From Candidatus Peregrinibacteria bacterium (lineage in GTDB: Bacteria; Patescibacteriota; Gracilibacteria; UM-FILTER-43-11; JACRIE01), in the NCBI GenBank assembly GCA_016220165.1, contig JACRIE010000022.1:1-64000 (forward strand): a stretch of 64,000 bases of DNA. Direction: 5' to 3'. The notes beneath the pieces were generated by a model. That model made no database searches. It was not told the origin of the DNA and saw only the letters and a program-made list of their open reading frames with translations. This document shows, one piece after another, positions 48,259-56,246 of the stretch. Position 1 is the stretch's first letter. Every line of letters begins with the position of its first letter. Position numbers and translations under genes: made by a program.

Positions 48259-50075
48259 AGTGGTGCATCTATTTTATATTCTTTTGTCTTCCCATTGCCA
48301 AAATCCAGGCCAATCGTAGCCTCAAGAATCTGATACGGCGCAACGCCATATTGATGGAAATTCAATCCAGTTACCGTAAAACCGCTCGTCGCATAATCGA
48401 ATTGAGAAATAGATCCCGGATCCAAATAGTTCAGACCACGAGAACTTCCTACACCGAAAGGAATAATCTGACCATCAAGACTGCTGGCCACATAGGCATC
48501 GGTGACTCCTGTAGGAAAATTCAAGCCAGTGTCTTTTACAACTTCGATCTTATCTTCAGCAGTACCAAGCACTCCATCCCCCTGGCGCAAGATAAAATAC
48601 TGGGTCTGCACGATCGCGGGAGTCTGATCATAAATTTCCATTTTGACCGTATTGAACAAATTCGGCAATGTGGCTGTACCGGGAATAAAATTCAAATGCC
48701 ATTCAAAGGGGTCTTCGGCGAACTCTTTAAAAAGTCGAATAATCGTGCCTGCTGGATAAGAATGAGTGGTTTCATTTTCAATAAAGTAGACATCGTTATT
48801 CTCTGGATGATCTACCCTAGCCCAAGGCGAGCCGCTGCCAATCTTGAGATATTCTCCATTAGCATTAAAAATATTTTCTCCTCCTTGTACCGTCACAAAT
48901 CCCAAAGTACAAACTGGAGGACCTGAAGGCGCGGGATTAGTGCAATACGTAAGACTCGTATCTTGAGACAATGTCGTGCTAAAATCCGAGGTCATGGCAT
49001 TACCGGAAAAACGATAAATCGCTTTATGTAAATCATTAAGACCTTCCGTGATGTCGCTAATGCCTGCGCTGCCATCCGGAAACGTAAAAGTGACTTTTGA
49101 TATGTACGTTGGATTATCCAAAGTGAACGCAAAGTCATAACTTAAAAGCGTCCCCGGATCACTCACTTTTAAAACTCGTCCGCTGCCGCTGTCTGCGATA
49201 TAAAGGCTATTATCCTGAACCGAAAGACCTGTCGGCATATTGAGCTTGCAATAAAGCGCGGTATTATCGCAAGCAGTCGATTCTCCGCTACCCGCGATTG
49301 TCGTGACTTTTTTGTCAGCGATATTAATTTTTTTCACGAGATTATTCAGCGTATCTGCCACAAAAAGGGTTGGACTACTCCCAGTCGTACTATAGGCAAT
49401 CCCCGTTGGAAAATTTAGACCGGAGGCAATCTCAGTAAACGTCGTTCCGGTTGCGTCAATTTTGACCACGCGGTTATTCCCGCTGTCCGTAACGTAAAAA
49501 CTCGTCCCGTCCGTTATAATGTCCGTGGGCGCGCTGAGCCCGGAAGTAATCCAATCGATGCAAGCGCCACTTTCACATTTCTGAACCTTATTTTCTAACG
49601 GGAACACCACGTAATAGATACTTCCATTCGCAACAAAACTCGAGGCATTCGTAACGCCGGAAAGAACCTCCGTCTCATCCGATAATCGTTTAATCTTACC
49701 TGCACCCGAATCCAAATAATTCCCGTCTTTAATGCCATTAAAAATCATCAGATCCTTGAAAGCTAGTTGGGTGCCGCTTTTAGCAATATAGTTAAAGGAA
49801 ACAACACCTTTTTCGTCGCTCTGGAACAAGATGTTGGAGGCGCTGGAGCCGCCTGGGAGAACCGTCTTCACGTGTCGCAATTTTTCACGAAAAATTTCCC
49901 CCGACGTAAACTGCTGTTGAGAAATTTGCGTCTGTTCCTGAGCCTGGAGCAGATTATGAAACGTACTCGAAAAAAACGTGCTGAGTCCGAGCATGAGGAT
50001 CGCCGTAATCGCAACGGAGACGATCAGTTCTACGAGGCTGAAGCCTTCCTTTAATTTTAAATTTTCAATTTTCAA
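48255..50075 (-). CDS. PilW-like pseudopilin with NHL-type propeller
   Basis: 606 residues, far longer than normal PilW (about 200-350). Leader MKIENLKLKEG then FSLVELIVSVAITAILMLGL, a full class III signal. From about residue 165 there are NHL-type units: GLSAPTDIITDGTSFYVTDS with GNNRVVKID, LNFPTGIAYS with LFVADTLNNLVKKI, LNMPTGLSVQDNSLYIADS with GSGRVLKV, and a later LNFPTGVTDAYVASSLDG. Such propellers bind proteins or sugars, so this could be a tip adhesin. Overlaps its neighbours by 4 bases on both sides, so all four pilin genes are coupled. Confidence 0.82.
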   Translation of the reverse strand: MKIENLKLKEGFSLVELIVSVAITAILMLGLSTFFSSTFHNLLQAQEQTQISQQQFTSGEIFREKLRHVKTVLPGGSSASNILFQSDEKGVVSFNYIAKSGTQLAFKDLMIFNGIKDGNYLDSGAGKIKRLSDETEVLSGVTNASSFVANGSIYYVVFPLENKVQKCESGACIDWITSGLSAPTDIITDGTSFYVTDSGNNRVVKIDATGTTFTEIASGLNFPTGIAYSTTGSSPTLFVADTLNNLVKKINIADKKVTTIAGSGESTACDNTALYCKLNMPTGLSVQDNSLYIADSGSGRVLKVSDPGTLLSYDFAFTLDNPTYISKVTFTFPDGSAGISDITEGLNDLHKAIYRFSGNAMTSDFSTTLSQDTSLTYCTNPAPSGPPVCTLGFVTVQGGENIFNANGEYLKIGSGSPWARVDHPENNDVYFIENETTHSYPAGTIIRLFKEFAEDPFEWHLNFIPGTATLPNLFNTVKMEIYDQTPAIVQTQYFILRQGDGVLGTAEDKIEVVKDTGLNFPTGVTDAYVASSLDGQIIPFGVGSSRGLNYLDPGSISQFDYATSGFTVTGLNFHQYGVAPYQILEATIGLDFGNGKTKEYKIDAPL

Positions 50076-50085
50076 TTTTCAATTA
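50050..50085. repeat. AATTTTCAA repeat (family E) in the PilW-like leader
   Basis: TTTAATTTTAAATTTTCAAT TTTCAATTTTCAATTAA. It encodes the leader of the propeller pseudopilin and the end of the preceding pilin gene. Confidence 0.65.
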
Positions 50086-50518
50086 ATATGATCCGCTTCA
50101 CGTCCACCGAATGCGGACCCGTATTGTCCGTCCATTCCACGCGCGACGTAACTTTATAAGCACTCGTTAAACCGGTCCCGTCAGCGAGAATTAATCGTCT
50201 GAAAACACCTCCGATTAAAGGTTCTTGAGTATCTGCAAGGTTATAAGGCGCACTGGAAAGGTATTTCGTGCAAGGTGAATGGGCGCAAACAGGCTGAATA
50301 GCCGCGTATCCAAGCCCTTCCGCGATCTCAATACCCTGATTCGCCCAGAAATAAGCGTCCGACTCTTTTTCCGTCGTATTCGACAGCATCAGATTGCTCG
50401 TTTGGAGCTTTATGACGCCAAAAACAATGAGTGCCAAAAAAACCATGGCGAACATGAGCTCGATGAGGCTGAAACCTTCTAGTGACAGGAGACGAGTGAC
50501 GAGAAGTGAACGTTTCAT
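50072..50518 (-). CDS. PilV-like minor prepilin
   Basis: 148 residues from ATG 50518. Leader MKRSLLVTRLLSLEG then FSLIELMFAMVFLALIVFGV with Glu5. The globular part shows ANQGIEIAEGLGYAAI, typical of PilV/GspI proteins. A frame opening at 50569 would add 17 residues, but its ATGACT is better read as a -35 box. The leader is encoded by CTTCTCGTCACTCGTCTCC, a family-C repeat. First gene of the four-gene pilin operon. Confidence 0.82.
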   Translation of the reverse strand: MKRSLLVTRLLSLEGFSLIELMFAMVFLALIVFGVIKLQTSNLMLSNTTEKESDAYFWANQGIEIAEGLGYAAIQPVCAHSPCTKYLSSAPYNLADTQEPLIGGVFRRLILADGTGLTSAYKVTSRVEWTDNTGPHSVDVKRIILIEN

Positions 50519-50580
50519 TTTTATTTTATATTCAGCCGCTATTATATCTCGTTCCTCGTCACTAGTCATTTGTCACTAAA
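50486..50580. repeat. CTCGTCA-word repeats (family C) around the pilV promoter
   Basis: GTGACAGGAGACGAGTGACG AGAAGTG at the coding end and CTCGTTCCTCGTCACTAGTC ATTTGTCAC outside. The first part encodes the prepilin leader; the second contains the -35. Confidence 0.6.
50541..50569 (-). promoter_or_regulatory. Promoter of the pilin operon
   Basis: Minus strand ATGACT (50569-50564), 17-nt spacer, TATAAT (50546-50541), 22 bases before ATG 50518. It is divergent from the pilB promoter 40 bases away. Confidence 0.5.
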
Positions 50581-50583
50581 ACA

Positions 50584-50612
50584 TTGTAAAAACAGCCTTT
50601 TTTTGGTATAAT
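50584..50612 (+). promoter_or_regulatory. Promoter of the pilB operon
   Basis: TTGTAA (50584-50589), 17-nt spacer, TATAAT (50607-50612). The leader of about 95 bases holds a family-B dyad (50632-50712). Confidence 0.6.
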
Positions 50613-50631
50613 ATTTAGATTCTTAAAAAAC

Positions 50632-50712
50632 ACATGACAACTAACAACTGACACCTGACGTTGAAATGCATTTTATGGTCAATTGTCAGATGTCATATGT
50701 CAGATGTAAATT
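50632..50712. repeat. TGTCA/TGACA dyad array (family B) in the pilB leader
   Basis: ACATGACAACTAACAACTGA CACCTGACG faces GGTCAATTGTCAGATGTCAT ATGTCAGATGT. Transcribed, it can fold into a long imperfect hairpin ending just before the pilB ATG. Confidence 0.65.
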
Positions 50713-51942
50713 ATGTCTTTACTCGATACATTTCAAAAAAAGGAAAAAGAGGAAGGCCAACTGCCGACAACGGATTTCGATGACGAAAAAATTCCGGGCC
50801 TCGTGGATGAAATTTTCGCCGCGGCAATCAGCATACGGGCCAGCGATGTGCACTTCAAGCCCGTGGATGAGAAACTAAAAGTGTATTTTCGCGTGGATGG
50901 CGCGTTGCAGACCTTCCAGGAATTCGAAAAAATTTACCATCACCCCATCATCGCCCGTATTAAAATCATCTCGGGTCTCAAAATCGATGAACGCCGCTTG
51001 CCGCAGGATGGCAAAAGCAGTTTTGCCACTGAAGGAAAGGAGGTCGATCTGCGCGTCTCCGTTCTGCCCACGAGTTTTGGAGAAAAAGCCGTCATCCGTA
51101 TTTTGGAAAAAAATCCGGAAATGATCAATCTTCGGGACTTGGGAATGTTGCCGAATATCCTGCTCCGAATCGAAAAACATCTAAAAGCCACTTACGGTAT
51201 GATTATGGCCGTGGGCCCAACCGGAAGCGGAAAATCGACCTCGCTCTTTTCCATGATTTCGACGTTTGACGCGACCAAGGTCAACATTTCGACTCTGGAA
51301 GATCCCATCGAATACAAAATCCCCAACGTGACGCAGACACAAATCAACACGGACATCGGATTTGACTTCTCCGACGGATTGCGCACGCTCGTCCGCCAGG
51401 ACCCCGATATCATCATGGTCGGTGAAATCCGCGACAAAAAAACAGCCTCGCTGGCGATCGAATCCGCGCTGACCGGCCACCTGGTCTTTTCCACGCTTCA
51501 CACGAATACGGCCGTGGGAAGCATCCAGCGCCTCCTCAACATGGAAATCGACCGCTTCCTGATCTCAACCGCGATCAAACTGATCATCTCTCAGCGACTG
51601 GTGCGCAAGGTGTGCAGTTATTGCCGCGAACCCTATGCCGTGCCGTCCAAGTACCACGAGCTGTTGCAACGGGAGACCGGCATGGATCCGGCGAAAGCCT
51701 TCTTTTATAGAGCCAAAGGCTGTGAGCGCTGCCACAACATCGGCTACCACGGCCGTATCGGACTTTTTGAAGTTTTGGAAATGTCGCCCGTGATCGAAGA
51801 GATGATCGTGAAAGGCGTCACAAACCAGGAAATCGAAGCGCAAGCCGCGAAAGAAGGCATGATTCTCCTCAAAAAAGACGCGCTCTACAAAGCGGCCACT
51901 GGAGACATTACGATTGAAGAAGCGATTAAGGTTATGACGTAG
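50713..51942 (+). CDS. pilB: Type IV pilus assembly ATPase PilB/GspE-type
   Basis: Hexameric motor. Walker A GPTGSGKSTSLFSMI, Asp box ISTLEDPIEYKIP, Walker B VRQDPDIIMVGEIRD, His box GHLVFSTLHTNTA. The C-terminal zinc site VCSYCREP with CERCHNIGYHGRIG marks extension ATPases (PilB/GspE) rather than PilT. 409 residues: the N-terminal MshEN/N1 domains of full-length PilB are lacking, so it starts almost at ASDVHFKPVDEKLKV. It is followed by a TGTCA repeat and a four-helix-bundle gene. Confidence 0.9.
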   Translation: MSLLDTFQKKEKEEGQLPTTDFDDEKIPGLVDEIFAAAISIRASDVHFKPVDEKLKVYFRVDGALQTFQEFEKIYHHPIIARIKIISGLKIDERRLPQDGKSSFATEGKEVDLRVSVLPTSFGEKAVIRILEKNPEMINLRDLGMLPNILLRIEKHLKATYGMIMAVGPTGSGKSTSLFSMISTFDATKVNISTLEDPIEYKIPNVTQTQINTDIGFDFSDGLRTLVRQDPDIIMVGEIRDKKTASLAIESALTGHLVFSTLHTNTAVGSIQRLLNMEIDRFLISTAIKLIISQRLVRKVCSYCREPYAVPSKYHELLQRETGMDPAKAFFYRAKGCERCHNIGYHGRIGLFEVLEMSPVIEEMIVKGVTNQEIEAQAAKEGMILLKKDALYKAATGDITIEEAIKVMT

Positions 51943-51945
51943 GCT

Positions 51946-51984
51946 GCACCTAACATTTGACAACTGACATTTGACAATTGACCG
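51946..51984. repeat. TGACA-word repeat (family B)
   Basis: CACCTAACATTTGACAACTG ACATTTGACAATTGACC between pilB and the four-helix-bundle gene. Confidence 0.6.
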
Positions 51985-51992
51985 AATAACCG

Positions 51993-52370
51993 ATGAAAAA
52001 ATTTCGCTTCAGAGAATTTCAGGTCTATAGAGATTCAAGAAAATTTAGTAGTAAAAATTTAAAATCTTTAACAAGGATTAAATTTCCTAAGGAGGAACAA
52101 TTCTGCCTCACTTCACAGCTCTGGAGAGCTTTGGATTCAATAATATTAAATATCGCAGAAGGTTCCGATCGAGGTACGGACAAAGATTTCGCGCATTTTT
52201 TAAATACTTCACACACTTCTCTTAATGAAGTTGTCGCGTGTCTGGATGTCGCCTTAGATAGCAAATATCTTACAGAAAAAGAACATGATGAATGTCTTAA
52301 GGAATCAGAATTATTAGGAAATCAATTAACAGCATTCCGAAAAAGACTTCTGGATAATCCAACCAAATAG
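51993..52370 (+). CDS. Four-helix-bundle protein (S23/IVP family)
   Basis: 125 residues, helical: FREFQVYRDSRKFSSKN, LWRALDSIILNIAEGSDRGT, FLNTSHTSLNEVVACLDVAL. The NIAEG motif and length match the 23S-rRNA-intervening-sequence protein family. It is a divergent paralogue of the protein at 11473-11841. It sits 50 bases after pilB and 5 bases before a pilin gene, so it should be co-expressed with pilus parts; function unknown. Confidence 0.82.
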   Translation: MKKFRFREFQVYRDSRKFSSKNLKSLTRIKFPKEEQFCLTSQLWRALDSIILNIAEGSDRGTDKDFAHFLNTSHTSLNEVVACLDVALDSKYLTEKEHDECLKESELLGNQLTAFRKRLLDNPTK

Positions 52371-52375
52371 GAACT

Positions 52376-53062
52376 ATGCCAAAAGTTAAAAGCCAGATAT
52401 CAACGGTCAATTGTCAAATGTCAAAAGTCAAATGTGCGAACGGTTTTTCGCTCGTTGAACTCCTGATCGCCGTCGCCATCATCGCGATCATCAGCGTGGG
52501 ATCTATGGCGAGTTTTAGCTTGGTCGGAGACATCGTTCGCGTAAAACAGGGCGCGGGACTCATCCAGGACATCATTCATCAAATGGATGGACAAGCGCTT
52601 CGTGGCGAGTATCAAAAAATGACAGTTCATTTTTTAACGAATTATTTAGTAATTGAGTATGAGCCAAAAGGCCTGGAATCCAATCTCTTAAAATGGGATT
52701 CAAATAACATCACGGCAACTCAAGGCGGGAATCTTTATAAATCGGATAGCGCTGGAAGACAGATTAGTATTAATGTGGTGCCTGCGGGATCGGTTCAAAA
52801 CCTCGATACAAATTTTCGAAATGCGAAAGAAGATGGTTGGCAATTTCAACTCAAAAATGGCAATCAATTTTCTGAAATCATTGCTCTGCGCCATTTCAAC
52901 GTAAACCGCGACAGTCAGCAGACAAACCTACTGAGTCTCGATCCAAATACGGTCATTTTAACTGTGGAGGCGCCTTATGCAAAACATAGCGTCTCCGGCG
53001 GAAACACCCTGAAAATGCATGACGCCAAAGCAAACAAAGAAGAAACCATTGAAATAAAATAA
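52376..53062 (+). CDS. Type IV prepilin-like protein
   Basis: 228 residues. Leader of 23 residues ending CANG, then FSLVELLIAVAIIAIISVGSM with Glu5. The rest is beta-rich without Cys pairs. A GspH/FimU-like minor pilin is the nearest guess. The leader (ISTVNCQMSKVK) is encoded by GTCAATTGTCAAATGTCAAA, a family-B repeat. Same operon as pilB; no pilin-type signal is needed elsewhere in the leader. Confidence 0.8.
   Translation: MPKVKSQISTVNCQMSKVKCANGFSLVELLIAVAIIAIISVGSMASFSLVGDIVRVKQGAGLIQDIIHQMDGQALRGEYQKMTVHFLTNYLVIEYEPKGLESNLLKWDSNNITATQGGNLYKSDSAGRQISINVVPAGSVQNLDTNFRNAKEDGWQFQLKNGNQFSEIIALRHFNVNRDSQQTNLLSLDPNTVILTVEAPYAKHSVSGGNTLKMHDAKANKEETIEIK
52407..52434. repeat. TGTCA-word repeat (family B) encoding a prepilin leader
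   Basis: GGTCAATTGTCAAATGTCAA AAGTCAAATG, in frame upstream of the processing site. Confidence 0.65.
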
Positions 53063-53124
53063 GGATTTTAATTGGTTATTCATTCTCTTTTGTAATAAAA
53101 TAATGAAGCTTTTTTGAGCTACAA

Positions 53125-53568
53125 ATGAAAATTCTAATCATCTACGGCACCACAGGCGGAAATACAGAAATGGCCGCGGAACAAGTGGCGGACGTGTTGC
53201 GTAAAAACGGTCATACAGTGGAACTAAAGCGCGTGGAAAAAAGCACGCCGCAGGACGCGACATCAGCGGATCTCTGTATCCTCGCCTGCCCCACCTACGG
53301 CCACGGCGTTCTTCAGGAGCATTTTGTGCCATTCCATGCCGCCTTGAAACAAGCGGATTTGAAGGGAAAAAAGTATGCGGTTATCGGACTGGGAGATCCA
53401 AAATACGACGCCCAATATCACGTGGAATCGGCGACCATTATAGAAGAAGCGATCAAGGGGGCAGGCGGTGAACTCGTCTGTCCAGCCCTCAAAATCAGTC
53501 GCTCCCCTGTCCCATTCCTCGACACGCTCATTCAAAAATGGGCCGAAGGACTTTCTAAACTATTATGA
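53125..53568 (+). CDS. Flavodoxin
   Basis: FMN electron carrier of 147 residues. The phosphate loop is YGTTGGNTEMAA (T/S-x-T-G-x-T pattern); CPTYGHGVLQEHF and VIGLGDPKYDAQYHVES are the isoalloxazine loops. The stop overlaps the start of korA by 4 bases (ATGA), so it is very likely the electron acceptor of the 2-oxoacid oxidoreductase, in place of ferredoxin; no ferredoxin gene is seen in the window. Confidence 0.92.
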   Translation: MKILIIYGTTGGNTEMAAEQVADVLRKNGHTVELKRVEKSTPQDATSADLCILACPTYGHGVLQEHFVPFHAALKQADLKGKKYAVIGLGDPKYDAQYHVESATIIEEAIKGAGGELVCPALKISRSPVPFLDTLIQKWAEGLSKLL

Positions 53569-55310
53569 AACGAACCGTTATTAAAGTCGCAGGCGAAAGC
53601 GGTATGGGTCTCCTCAGTGTGGGGAATATCGTCTCGAAAGCCCTCAAGGGAATGGGGTTCTATGTCGTATCCGACCGCGAATACCCTTCGCTCATCAAAG
53701 GCGGCCACTCCAATCTTCAAATCGACTTCAGCGCCGAACCGCTCCACTCGCTGAGCAAATCGGTTGATTTCGTGATCGCCTTGGATCGGCCGGGATTAGT
53801 GGAATACATGAATATCGTGAAACCCGGCGGCGTATTGATCCACGGATTCGAGCGTCATCAGAGCATCCCAAATCTGGAAACGCGGGCCAAAGAGCGCGGC
53901 ATTCACATGATCTACCTTCCAGCGCGCACGCTCGCCTACTCGCTCGGCGGCACGGAATTGATGGCGAACATGGTTCTTTTAGGACTTTTGTGGCGCCTCT
54001 TGGGATTCGATCTAAAACCATTAGAAACAGGGATTGAAAAACAGTTCGCGAATAAGCCGAAATTGCTCACAATCGATCTTCAATGCGTCCGCGTCGGATT
54101 TTCCGCCCAAGAAGGGAACGGGGGTTTTGTAGGGGCGTGCCATGGCGCGCCCACCCAAACCCCCGACACCATCCTCGTCAACGGCAACCAGGCGATCACG
54201 CTCGGCGCGATCCAGGCGGGCGTGCGCGCGTACTACGCCTATCCCATGAGCCCCGCGAGCTCGATCCTGACATACATGGCCGAATACGCGCGTGAAACAG
54301 GCCTGCTCGTGAAACAGGCCGAAGATGAGATCACAGCGGCGCAAATGGCCGTGGGATCGATGTTCATGGGCACGCGGGCCCTCGTCGCCACCTCCGGTGG
54401 CGGCTACGATTTGATGACGGAAACCGTATCGCTCGCGGGCATGATCGAGACGCCGCTCGTGATCGTCATTGCCCAGCGGCCGGGGCCTGCTACCGGGCTT
54501 CCCACATGGAGCGCGCAAGCCGATCTGAATCTGGCCATCCATTCCGGCCATGGCGAATTCGCGCGCGTGGTCATCGGCGTCAGCGATCCCGCGTCGTGCT
54601 ACGAATTGATCCAGCACGCCATGAATTATGCGGATGAATTCCAGACGGCCGTGATCGTACTCACGGAAAAAACCATCTGCGAAATGCAGACGACCGTGCC
54701 GCCGTTTGAAGAAGGAAAAATTCCAATTAAGCGCGGTTTATTGGTAACAGACCCGAAAGAGCTCGAAACTCTCAAAGCTTCAGACCGTTTTAAAATCACG
54801 GAAAACGGGCTATCGAAACGATGGATTCCGGGAAGTGGCAAAACTTGGTTCTATGGCAACGGCGACGAGCACAAAGAAGACGGCGTGCTCACGGAAGAGG
54901 GCGCCGAAGTGAGCGCCATGATCGCGAAACGCATGAAAAAAATGGAGACGATCGAAAAAGCGCTCCCTGAACCAACAATCCACGGAGTTAAAAAGGGCGC
55001 CGCCATTTCATTTGTCGGCTGGGGTAGTAGCAAAAACGCCGTGCTCGACGCAATTCAAAACTGCAAAGAAAAAGGAATAACCGTAAATTATCTCCATTTC
55101 GATTACCTTTGGCCGTTCAAAACAGCCACGCTCACGCAGTTCTTCAGAGACAACCAAAACGTCCACCTGATCGAAGGAAACTATCAGGGCCAACTCGGCA
55201 ACTTGATTGAAGCCTTACCCAATCTACGCTTCAAAGGCCGCCTTCTCCAATGGAACGGCCGCCCGTTTTGTATGGAAGACGTCACCGATTACATATCTCG
55301 TCACTCGTAA
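53565..55310 (+). CDS. korA: 2-oxoacid:ferredoxin oxidoreductase, fused gamma-alpha subunit
   Basis: 581 residues. The first 190 form the gamma domain (GESGMGLLSVGNIVSKALKG, REYPSLIKGGHSNLQI); from about 200 the alpha domain: NGNQAITLGAIQAGVRAYYA, YPMSPASSIL, KQAEDEITAAQMAVG, TSGGGYDLM and QRPGPATGLPTWS. With KorB it decarboxylates 2-oxoglutarate or another 2-oxoacid to the acyl-CoA and reduces a low-potential carrier. An in-frame palindrome (54120-54164) fills the gamma-alpha linker. The C-terminal residues SRHS come from a CTCGTCA repeat. Confidence 0.9.
   Translation: MKRTVIKVAGESGMGLLSVGNIVSKALKGMGFYVVSDREYPSLIKGGHSNLQIDFSAEPLHSLSKSVDFVIALDRPGLVEYMNIVKPGGVLIHGFERHQSIPNLETRAKERGIHMIYLPARTLAYSLGGTELMANMVLLGLLWRLLGFDLKPLETGIEKQFANKPKLLTIDLQCVRVGFSAQEGNGGFVGACHGAPTQTPDTILVNGNQAITLGAIQAGVRAYYAYPMSPASSILTYMAEYARETGLLVKQAEDEITAAQMAVGSMFMGTRALVATSGGGYDLMTETVSLAGMIETPLVIVIAQRPGPATGLPTWSAQADLNLAIHSGHGEFARVVIGVSDPASCYELIQHAMNYADEFQTAVIVLTEKTICEMQTTVPPFEEGKIPIKRGLLVTDPKELETLKASDRFKITENGLSKRWIPGSGKTWFYGNGDEHKEDGVLTEEGAEVSAMIAKRMKKMETIEKALPEPTIHGVKKGAAISFVGWGSSKNAVLDAIQNCKEKGITVNYLHFDYLWPFKTATLTQFFRDNQNVHLIEGNYQGQLGNLIEALPNLRFKGRLLQWNGRPFCMEDVTDYISRHS
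54120..54164. repeat. In-frame palindromic repeat inside korA
   Basis: Outer arms GGGGGTTT/AAACCCCC, inner near-palindrome GTAGGGGCGTGCC/GGCGCGCCCAC around CATG. It encodes residues about 186-200, exactly between the gamma and alpha domains. Confidence 0.8.
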
Positions 55311-55320
55311 CTCGTCACTC
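55297..55320. repeat. CTCGTCA-word repeat (family C) at korA-korB junction
   Basis: CTCGTCACTCGTAACTCGTC ACTC directly before the korB ATG; it encodes the last korA residues and holds its TAA stop. Confidence 0.6.
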
Positions 55321-56238
55321 ATGTCCTGTCCCAACAATCAATCATCGTACCTTCGCGAACTCGCGGCCAAAAAAAAGGACTTCATGGCCTATGAATCCAC
55401 GGAAGTCATGACGTGGTGCAGCGGCTGTGGCGACTACGGAATCCAAAAAGCATTGGAGCGCGCGCTCGTGCTCGAAGGAATCAAACCGCATGAAACGCTC
55501 CTCTGTTTCGACATCGGTTGCAACGGCAACGGCGCCGACAAAATCAACGGTTACACGCTTCACGGCCTCCACGGCCGCGTGGTGAGCGTCGCGGCCGGCG
55601 CGTGCCTTGCCAACCCGAAAATAAAAGTCATCGCCGAAGGCGGCGACGGCGGCACGTTTAGCGAAGGCATCAACCATCTCGTCCACTCTGTTCGCAGCAA
55701 CTATCCCATGGTTTTCATCCTGCACAACAACGAGAATTACGGCCTCACCATTGGCCAAGCATCCGCTCTGACGCGCAAAGGGCAGGCCATGAACGGCACG
55801 CCTGATGGAGTGGTACTGCAACCCATGAACACCTGCCAATTTGTGTTAGGACTGAACCCGACCTTCGTGGCGCGAGGATTCAGTAGCGACGTAAAACACA
55901 TGACCGAAATCATTCGCGCGGGTCTGCGTCACAAAGGGTTCGCTTTCATCGAAATCATGCAGTTGTGTCCCACATTTAATAAAGTCACGTCCGCAAAGTG
56001 GTTTTGGGATCGCGTGCGCTATACAGACCAACAAAAAAATTACGACCCGACCAATCTCAAAAGGGCCCGTGAAGCGTCTGAAGATCTTGAAAAAGAGATC
56101 ATGCTCGGCGTCTTGTATCAGGACAAATCGCGACCGAGCTTCCCTGAGCTCTTTGAGTCCCGAAAAGGCATTACGACCTCTTTGTCCGAAGAAGTTAGGC
56201 CTTATTCCATAAAAGAATTAATTAAAAACTTAAAATAA
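55321..56238 (+). CDS. korB: 2-oxoacid:ferredoxin oxidoreductase subunit beta
   Basis: Thiamine-pyrophosphate and [4Fe-4S] subunit. Cys ligands: VMTWCSGCGDYG, FDIGCNGNGADK and MNTCQF. TPP-Mg site: EGGDGGTFSEGINHLVHSVR then LHNNENYGLTIGQAS. 305 residues from ATG 55321. A longer frame opening at 55207 would overlap korA and is not supported. Together with the 2-domain KorA this is the two-subunit type. (GGDGGTFSEG is the TPP motif.). Confidence 0.9.
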   Translation: MSCPNNQSSYLRELAAKKKDFMAYESTEVMTWCSGCGDYGIQKALERALVLEGIKPHETLLCFDIGCNGNGADKINGYTLHGLHGRVVSVAAGACLANPKIKVIAEGGDGGTFSEGINHLVHSVRSNYPMVFILHNNENYGLTIGQASALTRKGQAMNGTPDGVVLQPMNTCQFVLGLNPTFVARGFSSDVKHMTEIIRAGLRHKGFAFIEIMQLCPTFNKVTSAKWFWDRVRYTDQQKNYDPTNLKRAREASEDLEKEIMLGVLYQDKSRPSFPELFESRKGITTSLSEEVRPYSIKELIKNLK

Positions 56239-56246
56239 AAGATCAT

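Noticed and set aside
50519..50569. Longer leader for the PilV-like prepilin
   Set aside because: The ATG at 50569 is part of a likely -35 (ATGACT) and the -10 lies inside the extension.
50713..51942. PilT retraction ATPase
   Set aside because: A C-terminal zinc motif (CSYC ... CERC) is present, typical of PilB/GspE and absent in PilT.
55207..55320. N-terminal extension of korB
   Set aside because: It overlaps korA in another frame, runs through a CTCGTCA repeat and has no counterpart in KorB; ATG 55321 is the natural start.
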